Positions 26,088 to 37,043 are shown, counted from the first letter of the stretch. The stretch: DNA of 39,777 nt from Nitrosomonas sp. Nm166 (GCF_900112825.1 NZ_FONE01000005.1:70779-110555), one strand, 5' to 3'. The notes: generated by a model from the sequence alone, not told the origin. A program made the numbers and translations.

Positions 26088-27158
26088 TTAGGTCGCTGGA
26101 TAAGATCCCAGGATTTTCAGAAAGACTGCTTTCTCGCGCAATTCTTCAAGTGCGATAGCTACATTGTTATCTTGCTGATGCCCTTCAATATCTACAAAGA
26201 ATACATACTGCCAGAGACCTGTGCGCGACGGACGCGACTCCAGTCGGCTCATACTGACACCATGCTGTGCCAGTGGTTCCAGTAATTTATAAATAGCGCC
26301 GGAACAGTTATTGGTCGACATGATCAGTGAGGTTTTATCCTTTCCGGAAGCTTCGACAACTTGTTTACCGATGACCAGAAAACGGGTGGTATTTTTGGGA
26401 TCATCCTCAATATTTTCTGCGCAGATAGAAAGCCCGAATAACTCGGCGGCTCGTTTGCTCGCCACAGCCGCTGACTGCTTGTCTGCTGCAGCCTGCCGTG
26501 CTGCGTCGGCATTGCTGGCGGTATTGACCAGTGCGGAATGGGAAATATGCGGCAAGTTGGTCTTTAACCATTGATGACACTGCGCCAGCGATTGCGGATG
26601 CGAATAAATTTTGCTGATTTGTGCAAATTCGGTTTGTTGTGCCATCAGAAATTGATGTACGGGTAGTTGGATTTCACCACAGATGGTCAGCGGTGTTTGT
26701 AACAGCAAATCCATGGATCTGCCAACCGCGCCCTCAGACGAGTTTTCAACCGGCACTACGCCATAATTCGCTGCATCGGATTCCACGGTGCGAAACACAT
26801 CGTCGATCGAATCGCAGGCAACCGTTGTGATGGTGCTGCCAAAACGCTTCAACGCTGCTTCTTCTGAGAAAGTACCGTTTGGGCCAAGATAAGCTACGCT
26901 CATGGGTTTCTCGAGGGCGCGGCACAGCGACATGATTTCAATAAATAATTGTTTAATGTGTTCGTTATTGATAGGACCGGGATTTTGTTGCTGCATACGC
27001 GCCAGTATTTGTGCTTCGCGCTCAGGGCGATAGACGATACCGTTCTTTTTAATTTTTCCAATCTGTTGCGCCAACCTGGCGCGCTTACTCACCAGTTCGA
27101 GCAATTCGTTGTCAATGGCGTCAATCTGGCCGCGTAATTGTTTGAGTTGTTCTGACAT
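26088..27158 (-). CDS. pheA: Bifunctional chorismate mutase/prephenate dehydratase (P-protein)
   Basis: The 356-residue enzyme has an AroQ-type mutase at residues 1-90 (LRGQIDAIDNELLELVSKRA), a prephenate dehydratase domain (AYLGPNGTFSEEAA, PVENSSEGAVG) and a C-terminal ACT domain (ESRPSRTGLWQYVFFVD) that binds phenylalanine for feedback control. It makes phenylpyruvate from chorismate. It lies 47 nt after serA. Confidence 0.96.
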   Translation of the reverse strand: MSEQLKQLRGQIDAIDNELLELVSKRARLAQQIGKIKKNGIVYRPEREAQILARMQQQNPGPINNEHIKQLFIEIMSLCRALEKPMSVAYLGPNGTFSEEAALKRFGSTITTVACDSIDDVFRTVESDAANYGVVPVENSSEGAVGRSMDLLLQTPLTICGEIQLPVHQFLMAQQTEFAQISKIYSHPQSLAQCHQWLKTNLPHISHSALVNTASNADAARQAAADKQSAAVASKRAAELFGLSICAENIEDDPKNTTRFLVIGKQVVEASGKDKTSLIMSTNNCSGAIYKLLEPLAQHGVSMSRLESRPSRTGLWQYVFFVDIEGHQQDNNVAIALEELREKAVFLKILGSYPAT

Positions 27159-27205
27159 GGATGGCGAAATGTTGGCTTAACGATGATTCATCAGAATTTG
27201 AAATT

Positions 27206-28402
27206 TTATTGGGGAAGTGGCAGATAGCGTGCCATGAGCACACCGGTAATGGTGGCGATTTCATCCAATACCTGCTGTGGTACTGGACTGTCTACATCCA
27301 CCAGCGTATAAGCCATTTCACCGCGGGATTTGTTGATCATGTTATGGATATTCAACCCAGCCTTGGCTACGCTGGTGGAGATTTGCCCCAGAATGTTGGG
27401 CACATTGGTATTTGCTACCGCTACCCGGTAAGACGATTCACGCTCCATCTGGATGTCAGGAAAATTGACCGTGTTGGTGATGTTGCCATTCTCTAAATAA
27501 TCCATGAGCTGATTCACCACCATGACGGCACAATTCTCTTCTGCTTCCAGTGTCGATGCGCCCAGATGCGGCAGTGTGATGACTGCTTGCTGGTGCTGCA
27601 ATTTCTGGCTGGGGAAGTCGCAGACATAGGTTTTTATTTTGCCGCCGGCGATTTCTCTTAAAACAGCATCTTCATCAACAATAGCGCTGCGTGAGAAATT
27701 CAGTAGAATCGCATGCTGCTTCATCATGGCAATATTTTTCTCATTGATCAGGTGATGAGTGGAATCCAGCAACGGCACATGCACGCTGACAAATTCACTG
27801 TGGCGCAGCAAGTCTTCCATGCTGTGCGCTTTTTTGACTTCTGCGGACAGGCTCCAGGCTGACTCGATGGTTATTTTGGGATCATATCCGATGACTTTCA
27901 TACCTAATTTGAGTGCGGCATTCGCAACTAATCGACCGATTTGACCGAGGCCAATAATACCCAGCGTACGACCAGGTAATTCGATGCCAGAAAAGCGCTT
28001 TTTTCCATCCTCGGCTTGCTTGTTCAGCGCTGCATCATCACCTTGCAGATTTTCAACAAACTGTAATGCGGGTACCAGATTGCGTGCGGCTAAAAACAGG
28101 CCAGCCAGAACCAGTTCCTTGACTGCATTAGCATTGGCACCGGGGGTATTGAATACAGGAATGCCACGAAGGTTCATGTCCTGCACAGGAATATTATTGG
28201 TACCTGCACCGGCACGCCCGATTGCTTTCACACTACCGGGAATGATGCTGTCCAACATATTGTGCGAACGTACCAGGATGGCATCCGGCTCGGCGATGGC
28301 ATCGCTCACCTGATAGCTGCCCGCAGGAAAACGTTTCAGACCACGGGAAGATATCTGATTAAGCGTAAGAATCTTGAACACTCTGTGCTGATGATCAAGC
28401 AT
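27206..28402 (-). CDS. serA: D-3-phosphoglycerate dehydrogenase
   Basis: The 398-residue enzyme makes the first step of serine synthesis. It shows the NAD-binding GIIGLGQIGRLVA, the catalytic Arg in NFSRSAIVDE, the late His in LPHLGAST and a C-terminal ACT domain (VPNILGQISTSVAKAG). The start overlaps the serC end by 8 nt. Together with serC it supplies phosphoserine. It sits between serC and pheA, a position not occupied by serA in the classical supraoperon. Confidence 0.94.
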   Translation of the reverse strand: MLDHQHRVFKILTLNQISSRGLKRFPAGSYQVSDAIAEPDAILVRSHNMLDSIIPGSVKAIGRAGAGTNNIPVQDMNLRGIPVFNTPGANANAVKELVLAGLFLAARNLVPALQFVENLQGDDAALNKQAEDGKKRFSGIELPGRTLGIIGLGQIGRLVANAALKLGMKVIGYDPKITIESAWSLSAEVKKAHSMEDLLRHSEFVSVHVPLLDSTHHLINEKNIAMMKQHAILLNFSRSAIVDEDAVLREIAGGKIKTYVCDFPSQKLQHQQAVITLPHLGASTLEAEENCAVMVVNQLMDYLENGNITNTVNFPDIQMERESSYRVAVANTNVPNILGQISTSVAKAGLNIHNMINKSRGEMAYTLVDVDSPVPQQVLDEIATITGVLMARYLPLPQ

Positions 28403-29486
28403 ACTGATTGGCGAACTCCCTCATAAACGCCGCCAATTTTGCCACACCTTCAAGCGGCATGGCATTATATATTGATGCGCGCATACCGCCCACTGAGCGA
28501 TGCCCTTTGAGTTGAATCAGGCCATTTATCTGGGCTTGTTTAAGGAATTCGTCATCCAGTGCAGGGTTTTTTAATGTGAAAGGCACATTCATGCGAGAGC
28601 GATCGGATTTAACCACTGGACAATGATAAAAATCAGTATTGTCGAGCAGATCATACAGCAGGTTGGCTTTGGTAATATTGATTTTTTCCATCGCAACCAA
28701 TCCGCCTTTCTTCTTCAGCCATGCGAAAACCAGGCCGGCAATATACATCGCGTAAGTTGGCGGCGTGTTATACATCGAATCATTTTTTGCATGCACCTGA
28801 TAATCGTACAGCGTGGGTGTGCCTACCAACGGTTGTCCCAGTAAATCTTCGCGAATAATTACTAAGGTCAGCCCTGCCGGCCCCAGATTCTTTTGTGCGC
28901 CCGCATAAATCAATCCGAAACGGGTGACATCGAATGGATGTGACAGGATATCGGATGACATATCAGCAACCAAGGGGACATTATTTTCCGGGGGAATTTC
29001 CGGTATCCAGTGAAATTCGACACCACCGATAGTTTCATTGCTGGTGTAATGGATATAAGCTGCTTCAGGATCCAGGCTCCAGTTATCTTGTACTGGTACA
29101 TACGTAAAATGGGCATCCGCAGAGGATGCGGCGACATTGACGGTGCAATATCGACGGGCTTCTTCGATGGCTTTGGTCGACCATTGACCAGTGTTGATAT
29201 AGTCGGCCTTGCTTTTGCCGCGCAGCAGATTCATTGGCACCATGGAAAATTGACTGGAAGCACCGCCTTGCAGAAATAGCACCTTATAATTTTGCGGGAT
29301 ACCAGCCAGTTCGCGTAAATCGTTTTCAGTTTGCTCAGCAATGGCCATAAATTCCTTGCCGCGATGGCTCATTTCCATGACGGACATACCACTGCCATGC
29401 CAATCCAACATTTCATCGCGTGCCTGCTGCAGCACTTCTTTGGGAAGAACTGCGGGTCCTGCACTGAAATTATAAATGGGGTCCAT
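28395..29486 (-). CDS. serC: Phosphoserine aminotransferase
   Basis: This 363-residue PLP enzyme converts 3-phosphohydroxypyruvate to phosphoserine. The start MDPIYNFSAGPAVLP at 29486 matches the family; GGASSQF and YAGAQKNLGPAG (PLP lysine) are visible. A GGAA lies 9-12 nt upstream of the start. The frame extends upstream into the end of gyrA, which is discarded. It lies 28 nt after gyrA. Confidence 0.96.
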   Translation of the reverse strand: MDPIYNFSAGPAVLPKEVLQQARDEMLDWHGSGMSVMEMSHRGKEFMAIAEQTENDLRELAGIPQNYKVLFLQGGASSQFSMVPMNLLRGKSKADYINTGQWSTKAIEEARRYCTVNVAASSADAHFTYVPVQDNWSLDPEAAYIHYTSNETIGGVEFHWIPEIPPENNVPLVADMSSDILSHPFDVTRFGLIYAGAQKNLGPAGLTLVIIREDLLGQPLVGTPTLYDYQVHAKNDSMYNTPPTYAMYIAGLVFAWLKKKGGLVAMEKINITKANLLYDLLDNTDFYHCPVVKSDRSRMNVPFTLKNPALDDEFLKQAQINGLIQLKGHRSVGGMRASIYNAMPLEGVAKLAAFMREFANQYA

Positions 29487-29514
29487 TATTTTTTTCCGGT
29501 CAGTTTGTTTAATA

Positions 29515-32076
29515 TTAACCGACATTGTCACCATCTTCTTCGCTCTCCACTACCCGCTCCAAGCCGGCTAATTTCTCACCCGCATCCAGGTTGATCAAAG
29601 TCACGCCTTGTGTGGCACGGCTCATTTCCCGCACCTCATTGACACGGGTGCGAATCATCACGCCGCCAGAAGTGATCAGCATGATTTCATCATCGGGTTT
29701 AACTAGTTTTGCGGTGACAACTTTACCATTGCGCGCACTGGTGATAATCGCAATCATCCCTTGCGCACCACGGTTATGACGCGTGTATTCGCTGATAGAA
29801 GTACGCTTGCCGTAACCATTCTCAGTCGCTGTTAGTACCGTAAGCTCTTCATTTTCGGCTACCAGCATTGAGATGACTTTCTGCCCGGGACCGAGTTTCA
29901 TGCCACGCACACCACGGGCGGTACGTCCCATTGGACGAACGTCATTTTCACTGAAGCGTATGGCCTTACCGTTGTCTGAGAACAGCATAACGTCGTGTTT
30001 GCCTTCGGTCAGCTCAACACCGATTAAATAATCGCCCTCATCCAATCCAAGGGCGATAATGCCATTGTTTCGTGGACGGGAGAATTCTGATAACGGTGTT
30101 TTCTTGACGGTGCCAAAAGCTGTTGCCATAAAGACAAAGCGGTTTTCATCAAAGGTTTTGACCGGCAAAATGGCGTTAATTTTTTCGCCCTCTTCCAGTT
30201 GTACCCAATTGATAATTGGTCTGCCTCGGGATTGCCGGCCGCCTTGCGGCACTTCGTAGACTTTAATCCAGTATACCCGTCCCAAGCTTGAGAAGCATAG
30301 AATATAGTCATGTGTGTTGGCAATGAACAGCTTATCAATGAAATCGTCTTCCTTAGTACTGGCCGCCAGCTTACCGCGCCCACCGCGCTTTTGGGCGCGA
30401 TAATCATCGAGTAATTGGGATTTAATGTAGCCGCTGTGCGATAGTGTTACAACGACATCTGCCGGTGCGATTAGATCTTCTTCACTCAAATCCTGCGTAT
30501 CGACAATAATTTCACTGCGGCGTTTATCACCAAATTGCTGTTTGATTGAACCCAGTTCTTCGGTAATGATGCCGGTGATGCGCTCCGGGTTTGCCAGGAT
30601 ATCCAGATAATCAATGATCTTGTCGATGACTTCTTTATATTCTGTAACGATCTTTTCCTGCTCCAGGCCGGTCAGGCGCTGCAGGCGTAATTCCAGAATG
30701 GCCTGTGCCTGGGCATCGGATAAACGGTAGCCCTGCGCTTGCAAACCGAATGCGGTATCCAAGTTTTCCGGGCGCAGTGCATGGGCGTCTGCCAGGGCGC
30801 GTGACAGCATTTCCTCTACCAATTGAGAATGCCAGGCTCTCGCCATTAGGGCTTCCTTGGCGTCAGCTGGTGTCGGCGCAGCTTTTATCAGTGCGATAAT
30901 TTCATCGACGTTGGAAAGCGCAACCGCCAGACCTTCCAGCAAGTGACCGCGCTCACGGGCTTTTTTCAGTTCAAATACCGTGCGGCGCGTGACGACTTCA
31001 CGGCGGTGACGCAAGAACGCATCCAGAACCTGCTTCAAATTCAGCAAACGAGGCTGGCCATCCAGCAGGGCCACCATGTTTATGCCAAAAGTGTCCTGCA
31101 TCTGTGTTTCTTTATACAGGTTATTCAGAATAACGTCAGGTAACTCCCCGCGTTTTAGTTCAATTACGACGCGCATACCCGATTTGTCGGATTCATCACG
31201 CAGATCAGAAATACCCTCAACTTTCTTGTCGCGAACCAGCTCCCCAATGCGTATCAGTAAATTAGCTTTGTTAACTTGGTAGGGTAGTTCATCGATCACA
31301 ATGCATTGGCGGCTGCCTTTTTCCAGAGCCTCAAAATGAGTCCGTGCGCGCATGACAACACGGCCACGTCCAGTGCGATAGCCATCTCTGACACCGGTAA
31401 CACCATAAATGATCCCGGCGGTTGGAAAATCAGGCGCCGGAATAAAATCAATGAGCTCATCGATACTAATATGCGGATTTTTGAGTAAGGCGAGGCAGGC
31501 TTCTACGACTTCATTCAGATTATGCGGGGGGATATTAGTTGCCATGCCGACGGCGATACCTGAAGAACCATTGATCAGCAAATTGGGGATTTTGGTGGGA
31601 AGTATCAGCGGCTCTTTTTCAGTGTCATCATAGTTAGGGCCAAAATCTACTGTTTCTTTGTCAAGATCAACCAGTAATTCATGGGCGATGCGCGACATGC
31701 GGATTTCGGTATAGCGCATGGCTGCTGCGTTATCACCATCTACAGAACCAAAATTGCCTTGCCCATCGATCAACATATAGCGCAGAGAAAAATCTTGTGC
31801 CATGCGAACAATCGTGTCATAGACAGCGGTATCGCCATGGGGATGGTATTTACCAATAACATCGCCCACAATACGCGCAGATTTCTTATACGGTCTGTTC
31901 CAGTCATTAGAAAGTTCATGCATGGCAAATAATACGCGTCGGTGTACCGGTTTCAGGCCATCACGAACATCCGGCAGGGCCCGGCCTACAATCACGCTCA
32001 TGGCGTAATCCAGATAGGAACGCCGCATTTCCTCTTCAAGACTGACCGGCAGGGTTTCCTTGGCAAATTGATTCAT
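29515..32076 (-). CDS. gyrA: DNA gyrase subunit A
   Basis: The 853-residue type II topoisomerase subunit breaks and rejoins DNA through Tyr122 (AAMRYTEIR). The GyrA-box QRGGRG(K) and six C-terminal beta-pinwheel blades follow. In the quinolone-resistance region residue 83 (E. coli numbering coincides) is Thr instead of Ser, and Asp87 is kept. An acidic tail ends the protein ([10 protein letters not shown]). It heads the minus-strand run into serC and is divergent from argD, with 280 nt between. A TAGAAT lies about 60 nt upstream but lacks a good -35. Confidence 0.98.
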   Translation of the reverse strand: MNQFAKETLPVSLEEEMRRSYLDYAMSVIVGRALPDVRDGLKPVHRRVLFAMHELSNDWNRPYKKSARIVGDVIGKYHPHGDTAVYDTIVRMAQDFSLRYMLIDGQGNFGSVDGDNAAAMRYTEIRMSRIAHELLVDLDKETVDFGPNYDDTEKEPLILPTKIPNLLINGSSGIAVGMATNIPPHNLNEVVEACLALLKNPHISIDELIDFIPAPDFPTAGIIYGVTGVRDGYRTGRGRVVMRARTHFEALEKGSRQCIVIDELPYQVNKANLLIRIGELVRDKKVEGISDLRDESDKSGMRVVIELKRGELPDVILNNLYKETQMQDTFGINMVALLDGQPRLLNLKQVLDAFLRHRREVVTRRTVFELKKARERGHLLEGLAVALSNVDEIIALIKAAPTPADAKEALMARAWHSQLVEEMLSRALADAHALRPENLDTAFGLQAQGYRLSDAQAQAILELRLQRLTGLEQEKIVTEYKEVIDKIIDYLDILANPERITGIITEELGSIKQQFGDKRRSEIIVDTQDLSEEDLIAPADVVVTLSHSGYIKSQLLDDYRAQKRGGRGKLAASTKEDDFIDKLFIANTHDYILCFSSLGRVYWIKVYEVPQGGRQSRGRPIINWVQLEEGEKINAILPVKTFDENRFVFMATAFGTVKKTPLSEFSRPRNNGIIALGLDEGDYLIGVELTEGKHDVMLFSDNGKAIRFSENDVRPMGRTARGVRGMKLGPGQKVISMLVAENEELTVLTATENGYGKRTSISEYTRHNRGAQGMIAIITSARNGKVVTAKLVKPDDEIMLITSGGVMIRTRVNEVREMSRATQGVTLINLDAGEKLAGLERVVESEEDGDNVG

Positions 32077-32356
32077 ATATTATAATTGTTTTTTAGAAAC
32101 AGTAGGTTATGAAGATTGAGCGTATCTTCTTAAATTAACAATAAATTTCTTTATTCTAACACGCTGCCATCGTTTCTCAGTTAACTTTGAAATAAAGCGC
32201 TTAGAGTTGCGATAAGAAGCAGATCATTAGAGAAAAAAAGCTTGAAAAAACAGATTAAATAGGTAAACATAATCGCTTTTTCAAATTTTCCTTATCCTAC
32301 AGATCTACAGATGAGGATTCTGGAATGAATTTTTCATTTGAAATGCGAGTATTGTA

Positions 32357-33529
32357 GTGTCTAATTTGATGAATACTTACTCACGGCTACCCGTTACTTT
32401 CGTTAAAGGCGAAGGAGTGTGGTTGTGGGATGATCAGGATGAACGGTATCTGGATGCACTAGCTGGCGTTGCTGTGTGTGGACTGGGTCATTGTCATCCA
32501 AGGTTAACGAAAGCAATATGTGAACAAGCCGGAACGCTGATTCATACTTCTAATCTTTATCATATCGATAAGCAGGAGCGATTAGCCGATCGCCTGATTG
32601 CGTTATCAGGTATGGATAATGCTTTTTTCTGTAATTCGGGCGCAGAAGCTAACGAAGCAGCGATAAAGCTTGCCCGCTTGCACGGGCACAACAAGGGAAT
32701 TTCATTGCCCACCGTTATTGTAATGGAACGTTCTTTTCACGGACGTACGATGGCCACCTTGACAGCCAGTGGAAATCGCAAGGTACAAGCTGGCTTTGAA
32801 CCTTTGTTGTCTGGATTTGTTCGCGTTCCCTATAACAATATGGAAGCGATTACACAAGTTGCTGTCAATAATAAAGATGTCGTTGCGGTCCTGGTGGAAC
32901 CTTTCCAAGGGGAAGGGGGCGTTAATATACCTGAGGTGCATTATCTACAAGGGCTGCGCGATCTCTGTAATCAATACGGATGGCTGCTGATGCTGGATGA
33001 GGTTCAATCTGGGATCGGACGAAGTGGAAGATGGTTCGCATTTCAACACAGTAATATCATGCCCGATGTGATGACATTAGCTAAAGGCTTGGGTGCCGGC
33101 GTGGCGATCGGCGCTTGCCTGGCAAGAGGTGTAGCTGCAGAGGTTTTCAAACCAGGCAATCATGCGTCCACTTTTGGTGGCAACCCGCTGGCGTGCGCAG
33201 CGGCGATCGAAACATTGAATGTTATTGAAGAGGAAGGTCTTCTGGACCATGCAATGAAATTGGGGGACTTCATGCGTGATCGGCTGAAAAATCAGCTGAC
33301 TGATGTGGCGGGGGTTGTGCAAGTCAGAGGCCAGGGTTTGATTATCGGTATTGAGCTTTCAGTACCTTGCAGCGAGCTGGTAAGAAAAGCTTTGGAAAAA
33401 AAATTACTGATCAATGTAACATCCGATAAAGTAATTCGTTTATTACCCGCGTTTGTCATGCAGCAAGCCGAGGCTGAACAAGTGGTGGATATTACTTGCT
33501 CGTTAATAAAGGAGTTTTTGAATAGCTGA
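32357..33529 (+). CDS. argD: Acetylornithine aminotransferase
   Basis: This 390-residue class III PLP aminotransferase makes N-acetylornithine in arginine synthesis (and may act on succinyldiaminopimelate). It shows NSGAEANEAAIKLAR, ERSFHGRTMA, the DEVQSG segment and the PLP lysine in TLAKGLGAG. The start is taken as GTG at 32357; an ATG lies 12 nt downstream and neither has a clear Shine-Dalgarno. It heads an argD-argF-argG run. Confidence 0.95.
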   Translation: MSNLMNTYSRLPVTFVKGEGVWLWDDQDERYLDALAGVAVCGLGHCHPRLTKAICEQAGTLIHTSNLYHIDKQERLADRLIALSGMDNAFFCNSGAEANEAAIKLARLHGHNKGISLPTVIVMERSFHGRTMATLTASGNRKVQAGFEPLLSGFVRVPYNNMEAITQVAVNNKDVVAVLVEPFQGEGGVNIPEVHYLQGLRDLCNQYGWLLMLDEVQSGIGRSGRWFAFQHSNIMPDVMTLAKGLGAGVAIGACLARGVAAEVFKPGNHASTFGGNPLACAAAIETLNVIEEEGLLDHAMKLGDFMRDRLKNQLTDVAGVVQVRGQGLIIGIELSVPCSELVRKALEKKLLINVTSDKVIRLLPAFVMQQAEAEQVVDITCSLIKEFLNS

Positions 33530-33577
33530 AACAGATTACATAAGATGCTGTAATGCTGATTGGTTATTTATCTTGTT

Positions 33578-34504
33578 ATGCAATTTAAGCATTTTCTGAA
33601 ATTTAATGATTTTTCTCGTGAAGAATATGAGTATTTATTTGAACGTGCGCGCTGGATAAAGCAGGAGTTCAAACAATATCGGCAATACTGGCCCTTGGTT
33701 GATCGTACCTTGGCGATGATATTTGACAAAAATTCGACGCGTACGCGCTTGTCATTTGAAGCCGGAATGCATCAACTAGGCGGAACGGGCATTTATCTAT
33801 CGACACATGATACGCAATTGGGGCGAGGAGAGCCGGTAGAAGATGCCGCACGGGTTATTTCACGCATGGTCGATATCATTATGATTCGCACTCATAAACA
33901 CGATACTATTCAGCGCTTTGCAAAAAATTCAAGGGTGCCTGTTATTAATGGCTTAACTAATGAATATCATCCATGCCAAATCATGAGTGATATTTTTACC
34001 TATACTGAGCACCGGGGAAGCATTACAGGTAAAACAGTGGCCTGGATCGGGGATGCTAATAATATGTGCAATACCTGGTTGCAAGCAGCCGAAATTTTTG
34101 ATTTTAGAGTGCATGTGTCAACGCCACCTGGTTATGGCATTCATCCTGAGCGAATAGGATTAAGCGGAACGGGGCATTATGAAGAATTTGCTAATCCTCG
34201 CAAAGCTGTGATTGACGCGGATCTGATTACTACGGATGTGTGGATCAGCATGGGATTCGAAGTGGAGGCCGAGCAAAGAAAAAAAGATTTTGCTGAATTT
34301 TGCGTCAATGCGGAAATGATGGCGTTGGCTAAAAAAGATGCATTGTTTATGCATTGTTTGCCGGCTCATCGCGGTGAGGAAGTAAGTTCGGAAGTTCTGG
34401 ATGGGCCGCAATCCGTGGTATGGGATGAAGCAGAAAACCGACTGCATACCCAGAAGGCATTGATGGAATATTTATTATTGGGTAAGTTAAATGCTGGAAA
34501 TTAA
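33578..34504 (+). CDS. argF: Ornithine carbamoyltransferase
   Basis: The 308-residue enzyme makes citrulline from ornithine and carbamoyl phosphate. The carbamoyl-phosphate site STRTR, the HPCQ motif (EYHPCQIMSD) and the ornithine-binding HCLPAHRGEEV are present. The ATG at 33578 (MQFKHFLKFNDFS) fits the family; the frame also opens 18 nt earlier. It lies 48 nt after argD. Confidence 0.96.
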   Translation: MQFKHFLKFNDFSREEYEYLFERARWIKQEFKQYRQYWPLVDRTLAMIFDKNSTRTRLSFEAGMHQLGGTGIYLSTHDTQLGRGEPVEDAARVISRMVDIIMIRTHKHDTIQRFAKNSRVPVINGLTNEYHPCQIMSDIFTYTEHRGSITGKTVAWIGDANNMCNTWLQAAEIFDFRVHVSTPPGYGIHPERIGLSGTGHYEEFANPRKAVIDADLITTDVWISMGFEVEAEQRKKDFAEFCVNAEMMALAKKDALFMHCLPAHRGEEVSSEVLDGPQSVVWDEAENRLHTQKALMEYLLLGKLNAGN

Positions 34505-34575
34505 GTTCTAAATTTGGAATCAGTGATAATAAATTAAGCTATCGTAGTGTTAGATAAAACGGATGTTTTAAAACA

Positions 34576-35808
34576 ATGAAAAAAATTAATAAAGTAGTGC
34601 TAGCTTTCTCAGGGGGATTGGATACTTCGGTAATCTTGAAGTGGTTGCAGGATACTTATCAGTGTGAAGTAGTTACCTTTACTGCTGATATCGGGCAGGG
34701 AGAAGAGGTTGAGCCGGCGCGTGCAAAAGCAAAGCAACTTGGTGTTAAAGAAATTTATATTGATGATTTGCGTGAAGAGTTTGTACGTGATTTTGTATTT
34801 CCTATGTTCCGGGCCAATGCGATCTATGAAGGGGAATACTTGCTGGGTACAAGCATAGCACGTCCATTAATTGCAAAAAGACAAATTGAAATTGCCAATG
34901 AAACCGGTGCAGATGCGGTTTCCCACGGTGCAACAGGTAAAGGTAATGATCAGGTTCGTTTTGAGCTGGGCTATTACGCCTTGCAGCCGGATATCCATGT
35001 GATCGCGCCATGGCGCGAATGGGATTTAACTTCAAGGGAAAAATTGCTGCAATACGCAGAGCAGCATGGTATTCCGGTTGAAATGAAAAAGAAGGGTGGA
35101 TCGCCTTATAGCATGGATGCGAATCTCCTGCATATTTCTTACGAAGGCAGGATTCTCGAGGATCCTGCAACAGAGCCAGAAGAATCAATGTGGCGCTGGA
35201 GCGTATCACCGGAAAAAGCGCCTGATGAGCCTGAGTATCTGGATATCGAATTCAGGCATGGCGATGTCGTGGCCTTGAATGGTCATCAATTATCACCAGC
35301 GAGTGTATTGCAGAGACTTAATCAGTTGGGGGGTAAGCACGGTATCGGTAGACTGGATTTAGTGGAGAATCGTTATGTCGGTATGAAATCGCGGGGGTGC
35401 TACGAAACGCCGGGTGGAACAATTTTATTACGTGCGCATCGAGCAATAGAATCAATAACTCTGGATCGGGAAGTGGCGCATTTAAAAGATGATTTAATGC
35501 CGCGCTATGCGGCCTTGATTTATAACGGTTATTGGTGGAGTCCAGAACGCAAGATGATGCAAACGATGATTGATGCGACCCAGAAGAAGGTGAACGGATG
35601 GGTAAGATTAAAATTATATAAGGGAAATGTTATCGTCGCGGGAAGAGATTCGCAAACTGATTCATTGTTTAATCCTAATATTGCTACTTTTGAAGATGAT
35701 GCTGGTGCTTATAATCAGGCAGATGCAGCAGGTTTTATAAAACTTAACGCATTAAGATTGCGTATAGCCGCTGAGGTTGAGAAGAACAAGGATATTAAGG
35801 AATTATAG
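34576..35808 (+). CDS. argG: Argininosuccinate synthase
   Basis: The 410-residue enzyme joins citrulline and aspartate using ATP. The ATP-pyrophosphatase motif AFSGGLDTS is near the N-terminus; [11 protein letters not shown] and [13 protein letters not shown] follow. It lies 71 nt after argF. With argD and argF it forms a local arginine-synthesis block; argH is not in the window. Confidence 0.97.
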   Translation: MKKINKVVLAFSGGLDTSVILKWLQDTYQCEVVTFTADIGQGEEVEPARAKAKQLGVKEIYIDDLREEFVRDFVFPMFRANAIYEGEYLLGTSIARPLIAKRQIEIANETGADAVSHGATGKGNDQVRFELGYYALQPDIHVIAPWREWDLTSREKLLQYAEQHGIPVEMKKKGGSPYSMDANLLHISYEGRILEDPATEPEESMWRWSVSPEKAPDEPEYLDIEFRHGDVVALNGHQLSPASVLQRLNQLGGKHGIGRLDLVENRYVGMKSRGCYETPGGTILLRAHRAIESITLDREVAHLKDDLMPRYAALIYNGYWWSPERKMMQTMIDATQKKVNGWVRLKLYKGNVIVAGRDSQTDSLFNPNIATFEDDAGAYNQADAAGFIKLNALRLRIAAEVEKNKDIKEL

Positions 35809-35865
35809 GATTACGCTAGGTCATTTTGGTAAAATTACAATTCTATTGTTACGGTCAAAAAAATA

Positions 35866-36351
35866 ATGCCATCTTTCGATATCGTTTCAGAGGTTGATAA
35901 GCAGGAAGTCAGAAATGCGGTAGATCAAGTCAATAAGGAAGTCAGCACACGATTTGACTTTAAGGGTTCCGATGCAAGAGTGGAGCAAGCGGATTATCAG
36001 TTAACAGTTTTTGCAGATGACGAATTTAAACTGGAGCAAATACTCGATATCTTGAGAACCAAATTGACAAAGCGGAATGTGGATGTGCGTTGTTTAAATA
36101 AGGAACAAATAGAGAAAATAAGTGGAAATAAAGTAAAGCAAGTAGTCACTGTTAAAACAGGGCTTGATTCAGAACTGGCCAAAAGAATTATAAGAAATAT
36201 TAAAGAGAGTAAGCCTAAAGTGCAGGCGAGTATTCAAGGAGATGTAGTGCGAGTAACAGGTGCAAAAAAAGATGTGTTGCAGGAAACTATACAATTGGTT
36301 AAGAAGTTGATTAGTGATTTTCCATTACAATTCCAGAATTTTAGAGATTGA
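35866..36351 (+). CDS. yajQ: YajQ-family nucleotide-binding protein
   Basis: The 161-residue protein begins [20 protein letters not shown] and contains [12 protein letters not shown], diagnostic of the YajQ family (two ferredoxin-like domains). Some members bind cyclic di-GMP and act in regulation, others bind nucleic acid or nucleotides. The role here is not known. It is 57 nt after argG, on the same strand. Confidence 0.93.
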   Translation: MPSFDIVSEVDKQEVRNAVDQVNKEVSTRFDFKGSDARVEQADYQLTVFADDEFKLEQILDILRTKLTKRNVDVRCLNKEQIEKISGNKVKQVVTVKTGLDSELAKRIIRNIKESKPKVQASIQGDVVRVTGAKKDVLQETIQLVKKLISDFPLQFQNFRD

Positions 36352-36430
36352 TAAACACAGGATTTAATTGAGGCATGGGCCTGTAATTTAATTTTGTTTT
36401 TAAAATAAAATGCCGTGATTTGTGTTTGTC

Positions 36431-36459
36431 TTGACATATCACGATAAACCCCCTAGAAT
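36431..36459 (+). promoter_or_regulatory. Promoter of the str (rpsL-rpsG-fusA-tuf) operon
   Basis: TTGACA (36431-36436), exactly 17 nt, then TAGAAT (36454-36459): perfect -35 and five of six in the -10. A GC-rich start region follows (CCGCTC). Transcription would begin near 36466 and give a leader of about 140 nt before rpsL. Confidence 0.8.
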
Positions 36460-36564
36460 CCGCTCTCTTTTTTGCCTCATCTTCAGTATGGTTGAAGGTG
36501 TCGAATTGCTAATCGTGATGACATTGGCGAGTAATAAAATAATTAGCAAATAGTAATAGTATGT

Positions 36565-36593
36565 GGACGGCTAAAAAGCCGTCCCAGTTTTTT
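36565..36593 (+). terminator. Terminator-like hairpin in the rpsL leader (possible attenuator)
   Basis: GGACGGCT (36565-36572) and AGCCGTCC (36577-36584) form a perfect 8-bp stem with an AAAA loop. CAG and six T (36588-36593) follow, 11 nt before the rpsL start. It lies between the operon promoter and its first gene, so it cannot be the end of yajQ alone. Partial termination or a regulatory switch is likely. Confidence 0.65.
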
Positions 36594-36604
36594 AGGACGA
36601 AGAA

Positions 36605-36982
36605 ATGCCGACAATCAGTCAGTTAGTTCGAAAACCGCGTGTTGAGAAGCGAGTTAAAAGTAATGTTCCTGCGCTAGAAAACTGCCCGCAGAAAAGAGGG
36701 GTATGCACAAGAGTGTATACAACGACACCGAAGAAACCGAATTCAGCTTTGCGTAAAGTTGCTAGGGTTCGGTTAACGAACGGATTTGAGGTATCGAGTT
36801 ACATTGGCGGTGAAGGGCATAATCTTCAGGAACACTCAGTGGTATTGATACGTGGTGGTCGCGTCAAAGATTTGCCGGGTGTGCGATATCATACGATTAG
36901 GGGTAGTTTGGATACGGCAGGTGTAAAAGACCGTAAACAAGGGCGTTCGAAATATGGCTCTAAAAGACCGAAGGGTGCGTAA
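36605..36982 (+). CDS. rpsL: 30S ribosomal protein S12
   Basis: The 125-residue ribosomal protein shapes the decoding centre. Conserved segments [30 protein letters not shown] and [13 protein letters not shown] are intact; the streptomycin-sensitive lysines in both loops are wild type. AGGA lies 9-12 nt before the start, just after the leader hairpin. First gene of the str operon. Confidence 0.98.
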   Translation: MPTISQLVRKPRVEKRVKSNVPALENCPQKRGVCTRVYTTTPKKPNSALRKVARVRLTNGFEVSSYIGGEGHNLQEHSVVLIRGGRVKDLPGVRYHTIRGSLDTAGVKDRKQGRSKYGSKRPKGA

Positions 36983-37043
36983 AATTTAAATGTTATTTCT
37001 AGCTGTAAAGGAAATATGTTGCGAAAGGAAATGAGGTTACATA

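Noticed and set aside
32240-32290. Inverted repeat TTGAAAAA/TTTTTCAA between gyrA and argD
   Set aside because: The arms are A/T-only runs with a long loop in AT-rich DNA, so chance is likely.
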